Source of the DNA: Planctomycetota bacterium
GTDB taxonomy: Bacteria; Planctomycetota; UBA1135
Direction of reading: 5' to 3'
NCBI GenBank assembly: GCA_008501825.1
Contig: QQUA01000013.1
Span: 558,001 to 622,000 of the forward strand
Length of the DNA stretch: 64,000 bases
Shown one piece after another: positions 17,939-26,625 of the stretch (within the stretch, counting starts at the first letter, position 1; each line of letters begins with the position of its first letter). The translations under genes were made by a program, and so were the position numbers. The notes under the pieces were generated by a model that searched no databases, had not been told where the DNA came from, and worked only from the letters and a program-made list of their open reading frames with translations.

Positions 17939-18792
17939 TAGCGCAATCCGAGTACGGGATGCATTTGAGGTTGAACCCTAAGATCCAAAGGGAATTCGGC
18001 AAAGCGAAGGGCCCACTCCAAAAGTTGCTCCGAGTTGGGGGCTTTCACTCGACCTCCAGAACCCTTTGGAGTCACCGGTTGCAAAAATACCGGCAAACCC
18101 CGGGCGTGTTGCGCCAAATATTGGACCGCCTTTTCCAACTCTTGGAAAGGAGTGTCGCCTCCGACCACGATTTTCACCCAACCTTCCAAACCGGATTCGA
18201 ACAAGTGCTCGACGCAAGCTTCAGGAGCTAGGAGTTCTTTTCCCTCGGCAACCGTGGAAGGCAACTTCCAATCCAAGGAAAGATAATCCAAATGGGGTAA
18301 CAACTGCTCCAATCTTTGCGGCCAAATGCCGGCAGTTTCCAACATCACCGGTCCAGGCCAAGTCGGCAACCAATGAGCCAGGAAACGATGTTGTTGCAAA
18401 GGTTCGCCTCCGGTCACGGCCAACACCAAAGCCTGGGGCGGCAAGTTGGCTTCCTGGCAAAGAGATTTCAAAAGGGAATTCAACCTCGCCGCCGTAACAG
18501 GATTGTTTTCCTCAATTGGATGAGACCGGCGGTGCAATTTGAATCGGCCTTTGGCGGTCCAAGAACCAGGAGTATCGCAATAAACACAGCGGATCGGACA
18601 TCCTCCGGTGCGCAGAAAAATTTGCGGCCGGCCAAGGAGGCCGCCTTCTCCCTGCAAACTCAGGAAGACCTCATCCAAATCCAGGCTTAACTCCTTAGCA
18701 GAGGCCTCAGCAAAGGTCTCTTCGGGGGCCCCTCCATGGGAAGGCCCGCTGAAAGGGGCTCCCCTCTCCGAGCTATGGGGAGCTTGGCCCAC
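17938..18792 (-). CDS. queE: QueE, 7-carboxy-7-deazaguanine synthase
   Basis: A radical SAM enzyme of queuosine precursor synthesis (CPH4 to CDG). The radical SAM cysteines are C65, C69 and C72 in GGCPIRCVYCDTPGSW, preceded by FLSLQGEG, the family opening; AVTGGEPL and LDWKLPS follow. The only in-frame starts are GTG 18792 and TTG 18678. The TTG would begin directly at DEVFLSLQGEG as most QueE proteins do, and the extra 38 residues look low-complexity, so the true gene may be 17938-18678. No other queuosine gene is in the window. Confidence 0.9.
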   Translation of the reverse strand: MGQAPHSSERGAPFSGPSHGGAPEETFAEASAKELSLDLDEVFLSLQGEGGLLGRPQIFLRTGGCPIRCVYCDTPGSWTAKGRFKLHRRSHPIEENNPVTAARLNSLLKSLCQEANLPPQALVLAVTGGEPLQQHRFLAHWLPTWPGPVMLETAGIWPQRLEQLLPHLDYLSLDWKLPSTVAEGKELLAPEACVEHLFESGLEGWVKIVVGGDTPFQELEKAVQYLAQHARGLPVFLQPVTPKGSGGRVKAPNSEQLLEWALRFAEFPLDLRVQPQMHPVLGLR

Positions 18793-18825
18793 GAAAGGAG
18801 CTCTCGAACCGGGTCGGCGAAGCGA

Positions 18826-19080
18826 TTAACTTTCGCCTTCGGCCTCTTCCGCCGCAGCTTCGCTGCCTTCGCCTTCCGTTTGCGCGGCGGCGGCTTGAGC
18901 CTTCAATTGGCGGCGGGTCAAGACCTTGAACTTGGTCCGAACCTTGGGAATGCCAAAGGGAGAATCGCCTTCCTCCCACTGCCCCTCTTTGGCCAAACGC
19001 TCCAGGCGCTCACGACGAGTGAACACCGAGCGCTCTTGAGTCAAGGAGCCACCGATGAACAAGGACTTGTGGATGGACAT
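18826..19080 (-). CDS. PVC-superphylum small basic protein with acidic tail
   Basis: An 84-aa protein. The first 55 residues match the pattern I know for the small basic protein family of Planctomycetes, Verrucomicrobia and Chlamydiae: MSIxKSL, then TRRERLERL, WEEGDSPFGIPKVR. That family is of unknown function; an RNA- or ribosome-linked role has been suggested. Most members end in a Lys/Arg tail. Here the tail is Ala/Glu-rich (from about residue 62), so the protein carries strongly opposed charge halves. It lies between the SPOR-like membrane protein and queE, same strand. Confidence 0.8.
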   Translation of the reverse strand: MSIHKSLFIGGSLTQERSVFTRRERLERLAKEGQWEEGDSPFGIPKVRTKFKVLTRRQLKAQAAAAQTEGEGSEAAAEEAEGES

Positions 19081-19136
19081 GGTTCGATTCTGCTGGACAA
19101 GCGGGCCGTTTGCCTCCGATTTACCGAATCCCGGGT

Positions 19137-19955
19137 CTACTGGATCAGAGGCAGTTTGCGGATGTAAGCATCCTTGAAGTCTTTTTCCCCGGGATTGGTC
19201 ACGAGTTCATGCTCGCGAATCCGATCCCGCAGGTCGTAGAGATCTTCCGCCCTGGCGCCGTTCCCTACCCAAATCTGGTAGTGAGTCGGACGGTCGCCGG
19301 GGACCTTCAGCAACTGGACCGGCACCTCAAATTCGCGCATCAAAGCCGATGCCGTGCGTTGGGCGAGCTCCAGGCTGCGGTCATTATAGGGATAAGTGAT
19401 GGCCAGGACACCATAAGCCCCTTGGTTCTCGGCACCGGCCCCTGCCGGCCCTCCCTCCTGCCCCTGGCCGGGACCGTCCGGACGGCCTCCGCCGCCGTTG
19501 CCGTCCTTCCCCTCAAACTGGCTGCCCAACCACCAAATGAAGGGCACCGCCACTCCGAGGATCAGTAAGGGAAGCCAGGGAAAGCGGCCGGAACCGCTGG
19601 GCCTGGCAGTGGGAAAGACCGGCAGGCTTTCGTCCCCTTCCGGTTGGGCTTGGGTTTGCGCTGGATCCCCTTGGCTCGGCGCAACCGCCTTCGGTTGCTG
19701 CCGGCGGCTTTCTCCGGGGGAGGTAGCCGGCGTCGGCTGGCGCCGGCGACGGCGGCGACCGGCCTCGCCCTCCTTTCGACCGGAGGACGAAGACTCTCCG
19801 CCTCCGGATTTGCCACCGGAAACCGCCTTCTCCACTTTCGCCGGCTTGGCAGGAGCTTTGCGGTTTTCCTGGTTTCGCTCGCGACTGGACGAGCGCTGCC
19901 GATCCGACTCCTGTTTGCGGAGCAAATCGAGCAGTTCCCTCTTGCGCCTGGCCAT
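19137..19955 (-). CDS. Bitopic membrane protein with SPOR-like C-terminal domain
   Basis: A 272-aa protein with a long basic, Ser/Pro/Arg-rich cytoplasmic N-terminus (1-120), one membrane helix (about 125-145, containing two Trp), a Gly-rich linker and a C-terminal domain of about 90 aa. That domain has the residue pattern of SPOR-type folds (ALMREFEVPVQLLKV, then YQIWVGNG). SPOR domains bind denuded septal glycan, so a division-linked role is possible, but the match is weak. It is divergent from the uracil-DNA glycosylase gene by about 100 bp. Confidence 0.7.
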   Translation of the reverse strand: MARRKRELLDLLRKQESDRQRSSSRERNQENRKAPAKPAKVEKAVSGGKSGGGESSSSGRKEGEAGRRRRRRQPTPATSPGESRRQQPKAVAPSQGDPAQTQAQPEGDESLPVFPTARPSGSGRFPWLPLLILGVAVPFIWWLGSQFEGKDGNGGGGRPDGPGQGQEGGPAGAGAENQGAYGVLAITYPYNDRSLELAQRTASALMREFEVPVQLLKVPGDRPTHYQIWVGNGARAEDLYDLRDRIREHELVTNPGEKDFKDAYIRKLPLIQ

Positions 19956-20054
19956 GGCTCCAGATTGTGCAAGAAGTGGCTGCCGCGGGAAAGCTGAAAT
20001 TCTTGCGTAGCTGAACGCCTCAGGCCTTGTCCCGACCCTCCCGCAGGCACCAGA

Positions 20055-20873
20055 ATGGGGCCCATGGACGGGGAACGACCGCTCGATCCGAGCCGAGCCG
20101 CCGCGGCCGAGGCTTTCTTGGAATCTCTGGCCGAGCTAGGCCTGGATCGGCTTCCGAGGGCGGTTCACCAACCCGCCGAGGCGCCGGAGTCCACCGAATC
20201 GGAGGTTGCGGAACCGGGGCCTCGCTTGGAACAGCTCAATGCCCGCATCGAAGCCTGCCGCCTGTGCGCCCTGGGCGAAACTCGGCGCTGCAGCGTCCCT
20301 GGAGAAGGTTCGGCCCGGGCTCGGGTCATGTTCGTCGGAGAAGCCCCGGGTGCCCAAGAGGACGCCAGCGGTCGCCCCTTTGTCGGCCCGGCCGGTCAGT
20401 TGCTGACCAAGATCATTGAAAACGGCATGGGACTGAGCCGGGAAGAAGTTTTCATCGCCAACGTGTTGAAGTGCCGGCCGCCGCAGAATCGCGATCCTCA
20501 AACCGAGGAAAAAAAACTCTGTACTCCATTTCTCCAGGAACAAATGGAAATCATCGCTCCTGAGTTGGTTATTGCACTAGGAAAGCACGCCGCCAACCAC
20601 TTACTGGGCCGGGAAAGCTCGTTGGGTCGGTTGCGGGGTCGCTTGCACCAACCGGCCCAGGGCGGCCCTCCCGTTCTGGCGACTTACCACCCTGCCTACT
20701 TGCTTCGAAACCCCGCCGACAAACGAGCCTGCTGGCAAGACATCCAAATGGGGATGGACCATTTGGGCTTGAAGCGACCTTCTCGTGCCTCCGGCGGGCA
20801 GACCGGAACTCCGACTCCGGCGCCCCCCTCCCAGGAAAACGGGCGGCCCCAGGAGGGTAAGCATCGGTGGTAA
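20055..20873 (+). CDS. Type 4 uracil-DNA glycosylase with iron-sulfur cluster
   Basis: A DNA repair enzyme that removes uracil. The four likely cluster cysteines are C68, C71, C140 and C156. The active-site motif is GEAPGAQEDASGRPF (95-109), followed by GPAGQLL, NVLKCRPPQNR and the C-terminal TYHPAYLLRN. An N-terminal tail of about 60 aa and a Pro-rich C-terminal tail flank the core. ATG 20064 is an alternative start: CAGAAT ends 7 nt before it. The gene overlaps the following PilM-like gene by 7 bp, linking DNA repair to an envelope operon. Confidence 0.9.
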   Translation: MGPMDGERPLDPSRAAAAEAFLESLAELGLDRLPRAVHQPAEAPESTESEVAEPGPRLEQLNARIEACRLCALGETRRCSVPGEGSARARVMFVGEAPGAQEDASGRPFVGPAGQLLTKIIENGMGLSREEVFIANVLKCRPPQNRDPQTEEKKLCTPFLQEQMEIIAPELVIALGKHAANHLLGRESSLGRLRGRLHQPAQGGPPVLATYHPAYLLRNPADKRACWQDIQMGMDHLGLKRPSRASGGQTGTPTPAPPSQENGRPQEGKHRW

Positions 20874-22159
20874 GAACCCTCGGCTTACACCTGGTGGGCC
20901 AGGAAGTGGCCTATGCCCTGCTGGAAAAGATTTCCGGCAAAGCTCCCGAAATTCTGGTGGCCGGCCGAGTCTTGCTAAAAGAACTGCCGGCCCTGCACGG
21001 CCGTCTTTCCGGAGAAAGACCTCTTCCCTGGGGCTTGGCCCAGGAACCGGAGGAGGCCGGCGGCAAGCCGAAATCGCCGTCTCCCGCCTCCAGGTCTCAT
21101 GGCGGAGTCATTGCCGGCCTTCGCAGCTTGCCGCGAAATTGGCCGCTTCGCCGGCCGCCGACCCGGGCCTTGATGCACGGCGCCTTCGCCGCCAGCTTGT
21201 GGGAATGGACCCAGGGCCGGTTATCGGAACACGATTGTTTCCTATGGCTGCGACCGGAACGCTTGCACTGGAACTTCGGCGAACCCGGCCACGGAGCCTT
21301 TGGTTCAGTGCCCAGACGCGGCCCTTTGAAGGAAACCTTGAATCGCCTGCCGCTGCCGAAGAGCAAGCGACCGCCGCCGGCCGTGGCCCTGGCCTTGGAC
21401 GGCGATGCCCCCGGAGCTCAGTTGCTGCGAGAGGAGCTCGAGGCAGCAGGTCTGGACGTCCGCCTCCTGGCTCGGGGAGCCGAGGAAAAAGGGGCCGACC
21501 GGGCCGCCGCCGGAGCCGCCATCGCGGTATTGGATCCGATTCGCCCAGGGGTGTACTCGCCCCGGCAAAGCAAGCCGAAGGAACCTTGGTTTTGGACCGC
21601 CAGCGTGTTGGCCGCCATGGCCGCGGTCGGAGGCAGTGCCTGGCTGCAGGCGGGTCAAAGCGAACCGGAATTTCATCCCTCGCCGCCGAGTGACCCCGGC
21701 TTGGAAAGCCAGCTTCCTGAACCGCCTCCAGACCCAATCCGCGGCCTTCGCCAGCCGCAAGATCTTCTGCGCCTGATTCAGCGCCGGCAGGCCTTGGCTG
21801 AAATCCTGCGGCAGTGGCCCCATCGCCTGCAATCTCACGGGTTGCAGGAATGGGAAATGTTGGCGGTGCCCGAATCCTCCCACTTGCGGCTTCGCTTTCA
21901 ACTGCTGCCCGGCGGTTTGGCCGAATCCGATCAGGAGCAGCCCCCGGACCAGGATCCGGCCGCCCCGGCTCCCGACCGGCCGCAAGCGAATTTCCAAGAC
22001 CCGGAGTTTTGGCGCCAGATCGATCGCCAATTCCGCCTCCACAGCGCTCAGCCGGGCCCAGGGGGCAGTTGGCAAATCCAAGGGGAATGGCAGGCCCAAG
22101 AGGGAGTCCCCACCGAGCGTGAGCCCATGGTCGAACCGACCGAAGAACGAAATCCTTGA
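20867..22159 (+). CDS. PilM/GspL-like assembly platform protein (probable)
   Basis: A 430-aa protein with a cytoplasmic N-terminal part of about 240 aa. Its opening LGLHLVGQEVAYALLE recalls the first strand and phosphate loop of actin-like PilM/GspL proteins. One membrane helix (about 246-262) follows, then a periplasmic part rich in Pro, Gln and Glu. This topology is that of GspL, or of a PilM-PilN fusion. The call depends on topology and on the following PilO-like, anchored and secretin genes rather than on strong similarity. AGGAGG lies 10 nt before GTG 20867. Confidence 0.5.
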   Translation: MVRTLGLHLVGQEVAYALLEKISGKAPEILVAGRVLLKELPALHGRLSGERPLPWGLAQEPEEAGGKPKSPSPASRSHGGVIAGLRSLPRNWPLRRPPTRALMHGAFAASLWEWTQGRLSEHDCFLWLRPERLHWNFGEPGHGAFGSVPRRGPLKETLNRLPLPKSKRPPPAVALALDGDAPGAQLLREELEAAGLDVRLLARGAEEKGADRAAAGAAIAVLDPIRPGVYSPRQSKPKEPWFWTASVLAAMAAVGGSAWLQAGQSEPEFHPSPPSDPGLESQLPEPPPDPIRGLRQPQDLLRLIQRRQALAEILRQWPHRLQSHGLQEWEMLAVPESSHLRLRFQLLPGGLAESDQEQPPDQDPAAPAPDRPQANFQDPEFWRQIDRQFRLHSAQPGPGGSWQIQGEWQAQEGVPTEREPMVEPTEERNP

Positions 22160-22848
22160 GATACCTCCTTCCTTTGCTTTTGATTGCGGCCTCCAGTGCC
22201 CTGTTGGGACGCTGGTGGGGTCTGCGCCAAGCATGGGAAGAAGCCCCCTCGGCTGCCGGCGACCCTGGTCAAAGGACCACCGCCAGCCGGGATTCAGCGG
22301 AAGCCTCCTATCAGCGGGCGGCCCGAACCGCCCACCGCCAGTTTTCCTCCTTCGTCGGCCAGTTGGGCTCCGCTCCCGCTCCGGCCCAACTGGAACAAGC
22401 TTTGGCTCGCTGGGGACCGCCGCCGGTGGTGCAAGGTTGGTCCGCTTTGGATGCGACCGCCGCCGGCCAAGCGGCGCGGCTGGAATTGAATCGCTGGTTT
22501 CAGGTTGGGCCCGGCGCCACCTCCAAAGTGGAAAGATTGGGCATTGAATCCTTCGCCCAAGACTCGGAAATGGCTGCGGAAGCCGGGATCGATTTGATCT
22601 TGGTTTTGGTCGGTCCGGAAGCCACCCTGCGGCCATGGCTCGAACACCTGCTGAAGGTGGAAGAAGGCCAGGGCTATTTGACCGAGGTCCTGCATTTGCG
22701 CTGGAGTTTGATCGGCCCGGACCTTTGGCGCGCCGAGTTGAGGTTACGGCTTTGGGTCGCCAGCTACTGGTTGGAAACCTCCTCGGAAGCCCGCCAATCT
22801 GCCGCCAACGCCCGAAATGAGGCGGAAGCCAAGCCGGGAGGTTCCTAA
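22156..22848 (+). CDS. PilO/GspM-like single-pass membrane protein (probable)
   Basis: A 230-aa protein. The N-terminus (about 3-18) is a membrane anchor, followed by an Arg/Ala-rich helical stretch and an alpha/beta periplasmic domain. TTG 22156 overlaps the stop of the PilM-like gene as TTGA. Size and topology fit PilO or GspM, which dimerise with PilN or GspL in the inner membrane platform. No diagnostic motif is visible, so the assignment is by position and shape. Confidence 0.45.
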   Translation: MRYLLPLLLIAASSALLGRWWGLRQAWEEAPSAAGDPGQRTTASRDSAEASYQRAARTAHRQFSSFVGQLGSAPAPAQLEQALARWGPPPVVQGWSALDATAAGQAARLELNRWFQVGPGATSKVERLGIESFAQDSEMAAEAGIDLILVLVGPEATLRPWLEHLLKVEEGQGYLTEVLHLRWSLIGPDLWRAELRLRLWVASYWLETSSEARQSAANARNEAEAKPGGS

Positions 22849-22850
22849 GG

Positions 22851-23846
22851 ATGACCACCCATTCGCCCAGCAAAGCCACCAGGCGAGCCGGCCCTGGCAG
22901 TTGGTTGGCCTTGGCTTCCCTATGCCTGGCTTTAACTTCTTTGGCTTTGAATGGATGGTTCGCTCCTGGGCCCAAAACGGTACCGGCGGAAGACCCCCTC
23001 GGCGGCGGGACGCCGGCTTCCGGTCCGTCCAAAGAAGAAACGACCGCCTTGCTGGAAAGCCTCGGGCCGCAAGTTTTCCTAGCCCGGCAACCGCTTCTTT
23101 TCGGAACGGCATGGCGGCGATGGATGGCGGCGGGAGCCGGCCCGGAAGGAGGCGTCGCCTCCGGCCCCCAGGAAATTCCCGGCCGTTTGCATGCGCCTCA
23201 AGGTTTTCAAGCTCGGATACAGGAAGGCGGCATTCGCCTGCAGTGGCTTCCCCATCCCGACAATCCGGTCGAGGGCAGGCAATATCAGCTCAGCCGTTGG
23301 ACCGGAACCGGCTCGGCCGAGTTGCTGGCTGAGATTTCCGGTCTGGAGTATTTGGATCGGGTCGAGTGCGAAGGCCTGACCTATCACTACCGCTTACGCG
23401 CCAGTTATCCCCCCCGCATGGTGGGCGGCGTTGCCGTCCTGCGGGAATCGCCTTGGTCCGCCGCGCAAGTGGTCATGCCGCGCCGGGCCCAATGGCAAGC
23501 GACCGGCCTTCAAGACGTCGATCAGGTGCTTTTGAGCCTGTCCCGACCCGGCCGGCCGACGCTTGGCCCCTTCGCCGTTCGTCCCGGTCAAAGCCTGGGC
23601 GAGACCGGCTGGTTTCTGGAAGCTCTCAGCATCCGTGATACCAGGGTCAAGACGGAGACTAGAATTCCCCGCTTTGACGCCCTGGGGCGCAGGGTCATAA
23701 TCGACGGCCGCCCCGCCGACCGAGTCCGCGAGGTCACGGCCGATCGGCTGCAAGCAAACGTTCGTCTTACCGACCCTTGCGGTACATCCTGGAGCCTTGA
23801 GCTGCTGCTCCCGGAAGGAACCGCCAAGCCGGAAAGCGAACCATGA
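22851..23846 (+). CDS. Membrane-anchored protein with FN3-like domain (PilP/GspC position)
   Basis: A 331-aa protein with an N-terminal membrane helix (about 18-35), a linker, a fibronectin type III-like domain at about 114-188 (APQGFQARIQEGGIRLQWL to YHYRLRASY) and a C-terminal beta-rich domain of about 100 aa. It starts 2 nt after the previous stop and is followed by the secretin gene. That is the slot of PilP or GspC, which couple the inner platform to the secretin. An FN3 domain in this position is not standard. Confidence 0.6.
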   Translation: MTTHSPSKATRRAGPGSWLALASLCLALTSLALNGWFAPGPKTVPAEDPLGGGTPASGPSKEETTALLESLGPQVFLARQPLLFGTAWRRWMAAGAGPEGGVASGPQEIPGRLHAPQGFQARIQEGGIRLQWLPHPDNPVEGRQYQLSRWTGTGSAELLAEISGLEYLDRVECEGLTYHYRLRASYPPRMVGGVAVLRESPWSAAQVVMPRRAQWQATGLQDVDQVLLSLSRPGRPTLGPFAVRPGQSLGETGWFLEALSIRDTRVKTETRIPRFDALGRRVIIDGRPADRVREVTADRLQANVRLTDPCGTSWSLELLLPEGTAKPESEP

Positions 23847-23940
23847 TTGTTCCCCCCACAGCTCCCGGGTTAACCGACCTATTGGGTCGGATTTCGGTCC
23901 CTTGCACGGGGCCGGAGGCCTACTGAGAATCCAACCGCTG

Positions 23941-26544
23941 ATGCGCATCCACAGGAAGAATTGGTTCCTGCTCGCCGCTTCTCTGCTGGCGGCCTGCTCC
24001 ACCGCGGAAGACTCCCCCGAATCACCCGAAACTTCGGGCGAGGGCGCCTTGGAGGCTTCCGCCTTCCAGGAAGTGCCCACCTCGGGGGCCTTTGGCCCTG
24101 ATCTACAGGATCCTCAGGATCCCAGTGAGGTGGCGCCGCTCCTGCAGCGTCGGGATGCCAAGCGGCGGATCCTGGCTAAACAATTCGTCGAGCGCGCCGA
24201 CGAGGCTTTCGCTCGGGGCGATTTCCAAGAGTCCGCCGTGCTTTATGCCGAGGCTTTTGAACTCGACCCGACCAGCCGCAACGCTCGCGACGGTTTGCGC
24301 CGGTCGGAGGCGGCGCTCGGCGGCGAAGGCTGGGACGTGGACTCGGCCATCGACCAACTGGCCCAGCAGCAATTGCGCTGGGCTCGAGAGCGCATGCGCG
24401 TGGAGGGCCTGGTTTCCGAAGGAGACCGGATGATGGCCAAAGGCGAGTTCGCCCAAGCCGCGGATCAATATCGGTCCGCCCAACTGGCGTTGAACTACTC
24501 GCCCAATTTGGCCACCGATTCCCTCGACTTGGACTTGGTCGCCGCCAAGCTATCGGAAGCGGAAACCGCTCAGACGAGTGCCGCCGACGCCTTGAGGGCG
24601 CAACAAGCGGCGGAAGCTCAAGCGGCCGCCAACGCCGAACTGGAAGCCCAGGCTCAGTACCAGGAAAACCTGCTTCGGACCTTGTTCGCCGAGGCTGACA
24701 CTCACTTCCAACAAGGCTTCTACGACCGCACCGTACAAACCTTGGATCGGGTCTTGGAGCTGGATCCGCGCAACGAGGAAGCGAACGAGTTGCGGCAAGT
24801 CGCCTTGGACGCCTATTACGCCCAACGCCAAAACCGCAGCCTGCGGGATTACCGCGAAGGATGGAAGAGCACCTTCCAAGAACTGCGCCAGTTGGCGGTG
24901 CCGCCAAAGTCGATCTTGGAATTCGACAACGAATACTGGCACAACGAGGTTTCCAAGCGAGTGCCTCTCGACCAAGTCAGCGAAGATCTGGAAATTGATC
25001 CGGCCAAAGCCGCCATTGAAGCGGTGTTGGCGGACACCAGCATCACCCCCCGCTTTGACAACTTGGTGGAAGAAGTCGCCGACAACCTTTCGGTGTACAC
25101 CGGGGTGAACTTCGTGGTTTCCCGGGCGGTACGGGAAGACTTGGACGACGACACCAAGACCGTCCGCATGCTGTTCTCCACCCCCATGTCGGTGGATCGC
25201 ATCTTGCGGATCATTGAAGATCAAACCGCCGGTCAAATTCGCTTCGTCATCGATAATGGGGTGGTCAACGTCATTACCGCGGAAGAAGCCAGCGGCGGCC
25301 AAGTCGTCCGCAACTACCAAGTTCGCGACATCATCCGCAAGGTTCGCGACTTCGTCGGTAAGGAAATCAACCTGTCGCCTTCCGGCGGCATTGATGAAGT
25401 GGAAGAAGAGCTTCCCGAAAAGGAAGCCACCATTTTGACCGACGTCGAATTGCAAGACGCCATTCAAAGCAATATCGAACCCGATGCTTGGGACGATACG
25501 GCTTTCTTGCAAATCCACTCCGGTACTTTGATCGTCTATGCCAACCCCAGCATTCACGAGCGCATCGCCCAATTGCTGGACGATTTGCGCAAGGCGGCCA
25601 ACATCATGGTCAACATCCAGGTCCGGTTCCTGAAGGTGGAAGATTCCTTCTTGCAGGACATCGGCGTGGATATGCGGGGCTTGGGTGACGATGCCACTTC
25701 CGGTTTGCCGGGCAAGGGCAGCGACAACATTCTGGACGACTTTGGCAGCGACCCCGGCAGCCCGGGCAGCCCCGGCGTGCTCGGCACCGGCAACGATTCC
25801 GGTCTCTACTACCGGGAAGCCGGCGACAACGTCAACATCATCAGCCGGACGGAAAACCTGTACTCCAGCGGGTTGGGCAACGAGAACACCTTGACCAATT
25901 CCGGTGGTCTGTCGTTGCAGTACACCTACCTGGATGACGCCGACGTCGGCATGATTCTGCGGGCGGTGGAGAAATCCAAGCGTTCGGAAGTGGTCACCCA
26001 GTCCGAGCTCATGGTGTACAACACCTCTCGGGCCAACCTGACCATCGCCAACCAGGTCTCCTACGTCGCTGACTTCGACGTGGAAATCGCTCAGGCGGCG
26101 GCCATCGCCGACCCGATCGTTCGGGTAGCCAAAGACGGCATTTTCCTCGACGTGCGCCCCGTGGTCACCGCGGACCGGCGCTTCGCCTACATCGACGTCC
26201 GCCCCACCGTGGCGACCTTGCGGCGCCCGATTCCCACCTTCCAAACCTCCTTGGGCGCCGGATCTCCGGTTACCTTGCAACTTCCGGAACTAGAAGTGCA
26301 GAAGGTTCGGACTCGGGTTTTGGTTCCCGATGGTTCCACCATCCTGCTTGGCGGATTGAAGGTTGCGGAAGAACAGGAACTGGACAGCGGTGTTCCCTTC
26401 CTCAGCCAGATTCCGGTGGTCTCCTTCTTCTTTAGTCGGAAGGGAACCTATGAGTCCTACCAGAAGTTGATCATTCTGCTGACTGCGCAGATTGTCATTC
26501 CCAGCGAATTGGAACCGCCTCCCTTGCCGGGAACGGATCGCTGA
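23941..26544 (+). CDS. Lipoprotein secretin A with N-terminal TPR region
   Basis: An outer-membrane secretin of 867 aa. It has a lipoprotein signal (lipobox LAAC, Cys19), a TPR-like segment at about 70-120, an Ala/Gln/Glu coiled coil near 200-240, a second TPR unit, an STN/N0-type domain at about 358-460 and an N1-like domain. The C-terminal secretin domain has LVPDGSTILLGGLK near residue 793 and VPFLSQIPVVSFFF. ATG 23941 is chosen because it begins the signal peptide; a frame open to 23797 overlaps the previous gene. Secretins form gated oligomeric pores for type II secretion, type IV pili or DNA uptake. It is paralogous to 34301-36937. Confidence 0.88.
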   Translation: MRIHRKNWFLLAASLLAACSTAEDSPESPETSGEGALEASAFQEVPTSGAFGPDLQDPQDPSEVAPLLQRRDAKRRILAKQFVERADEAFARGDFQESAVLYAEAFELDPTSRNARDGLRRSEAALGGEGWDVDSAIDQLAQQQLRWARERMRVEGLVSEGDRMMAKGEFAQAADQYRSAQLALNYSPNLATDSLDLDLVAAKLSEAETAQTSAADALRAQQAAEAQAAANAELEAQAQYQENLLRTLFAEADTHFQQGFYDRTVQTLDRVLELDPRNEEANELRQVALDAYYAQRQNRSLRDYREGWKSTFQELRQLAVPPKSILEFDNEYWHNEVSKRVPLDQVSEDLEIDPAKAAIEAVLADTSITPRFDNLVEEVADNLSVYTGVNFVVSRAVREDLDDDTKTVRMLFSTPMSVDRILRIIEDQTAGQIRFVIDNGVVNVITAEEASGGQVVRNYQVRDIIRKVRDFVGKEINLSPSGGIDEVEEELPEKEATILTDVELQDAIQSNIEPDAWDDTAFLQIHSGTLIVYANPSIHERIAQLLDDLRKAANIMVNIQVRFLKVEDSFLQDIGVDMRGLGDDATSGLPGKGSDNILDDFGSDPGSPGSPGVLGTGNDSGLYYREAGDNVNIISRTENLYSSGLGNENTLTNSGGLSLQYTYLDDADVGMILRAVEKSKRSEVVTQSELMVYNTSRANLTIANQVSYVADFDVEIAQAAAIADPIVRVAKDGIFLDVRPVVTADRRFAYIDVRPTVATLRRPIPTFQTSLGAGSPVTLQLPELEVQKVRTRVLVPDGSTILLGGLKVAEEQELDSGVPFLSQIPVVSFFFSRKGTYESYQKLIILLTAQIVIPSELEPPPLPGTDR

Positions 26545-26558
26545 TTCTGGTTCAACCT

Positions 26559-26586
26559 TGGCCGGGGGCACCTCCGCTCCCGGCCA
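26559..26586. other. Intergenic hairpin after secretin A
   Basis: TGGCCGGG (26559-26566) pairs with CCCGGCCA (26579-26586) around a 12-nt loop. It has no T-run and so is probably not a simple terminator; it may stabilise or process the mRNA end. Confidence 0.35.
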
Positions 26587-26612
26587 GAAACTCGTCCATC
26601 GACCCCCTGAAG

Positions 26613-26618
26613 TAGATT
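26613..26618 (+). promoter_or_regulatory. Candidate -10 box (TAGATT), leaderless start
   Basis: TAGATT ends 7 nt before ATG 26626. With four of six consensus matches and no clear -35 it is weak alone, but the spacing repeats that seen at other operon heads in the window. Confidence 0.35.
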
Positions 26619-26625
26619 GCCAGGC

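Noticed and set aside
18679..18825. Possible preQ1 or other riboswitch leader before queE
   Set aside because: There are GC-rich inverted repeats (18758-18764 with 18777-18783), but no preQ1 aptamer pattern is seen on the minus strand.
23874..23890. Small hairpin (CCGACC/GGTCGG) before secretin A as terminator or operator
   Set aside because: Only 6 bp with a weak T tract; likely chance in GC-rich DNA.
26559..26586. Hairpin after secretin A as an intrinsic terminator
   Set aside because: The loop is 12 nt and no T-run follows the stem.
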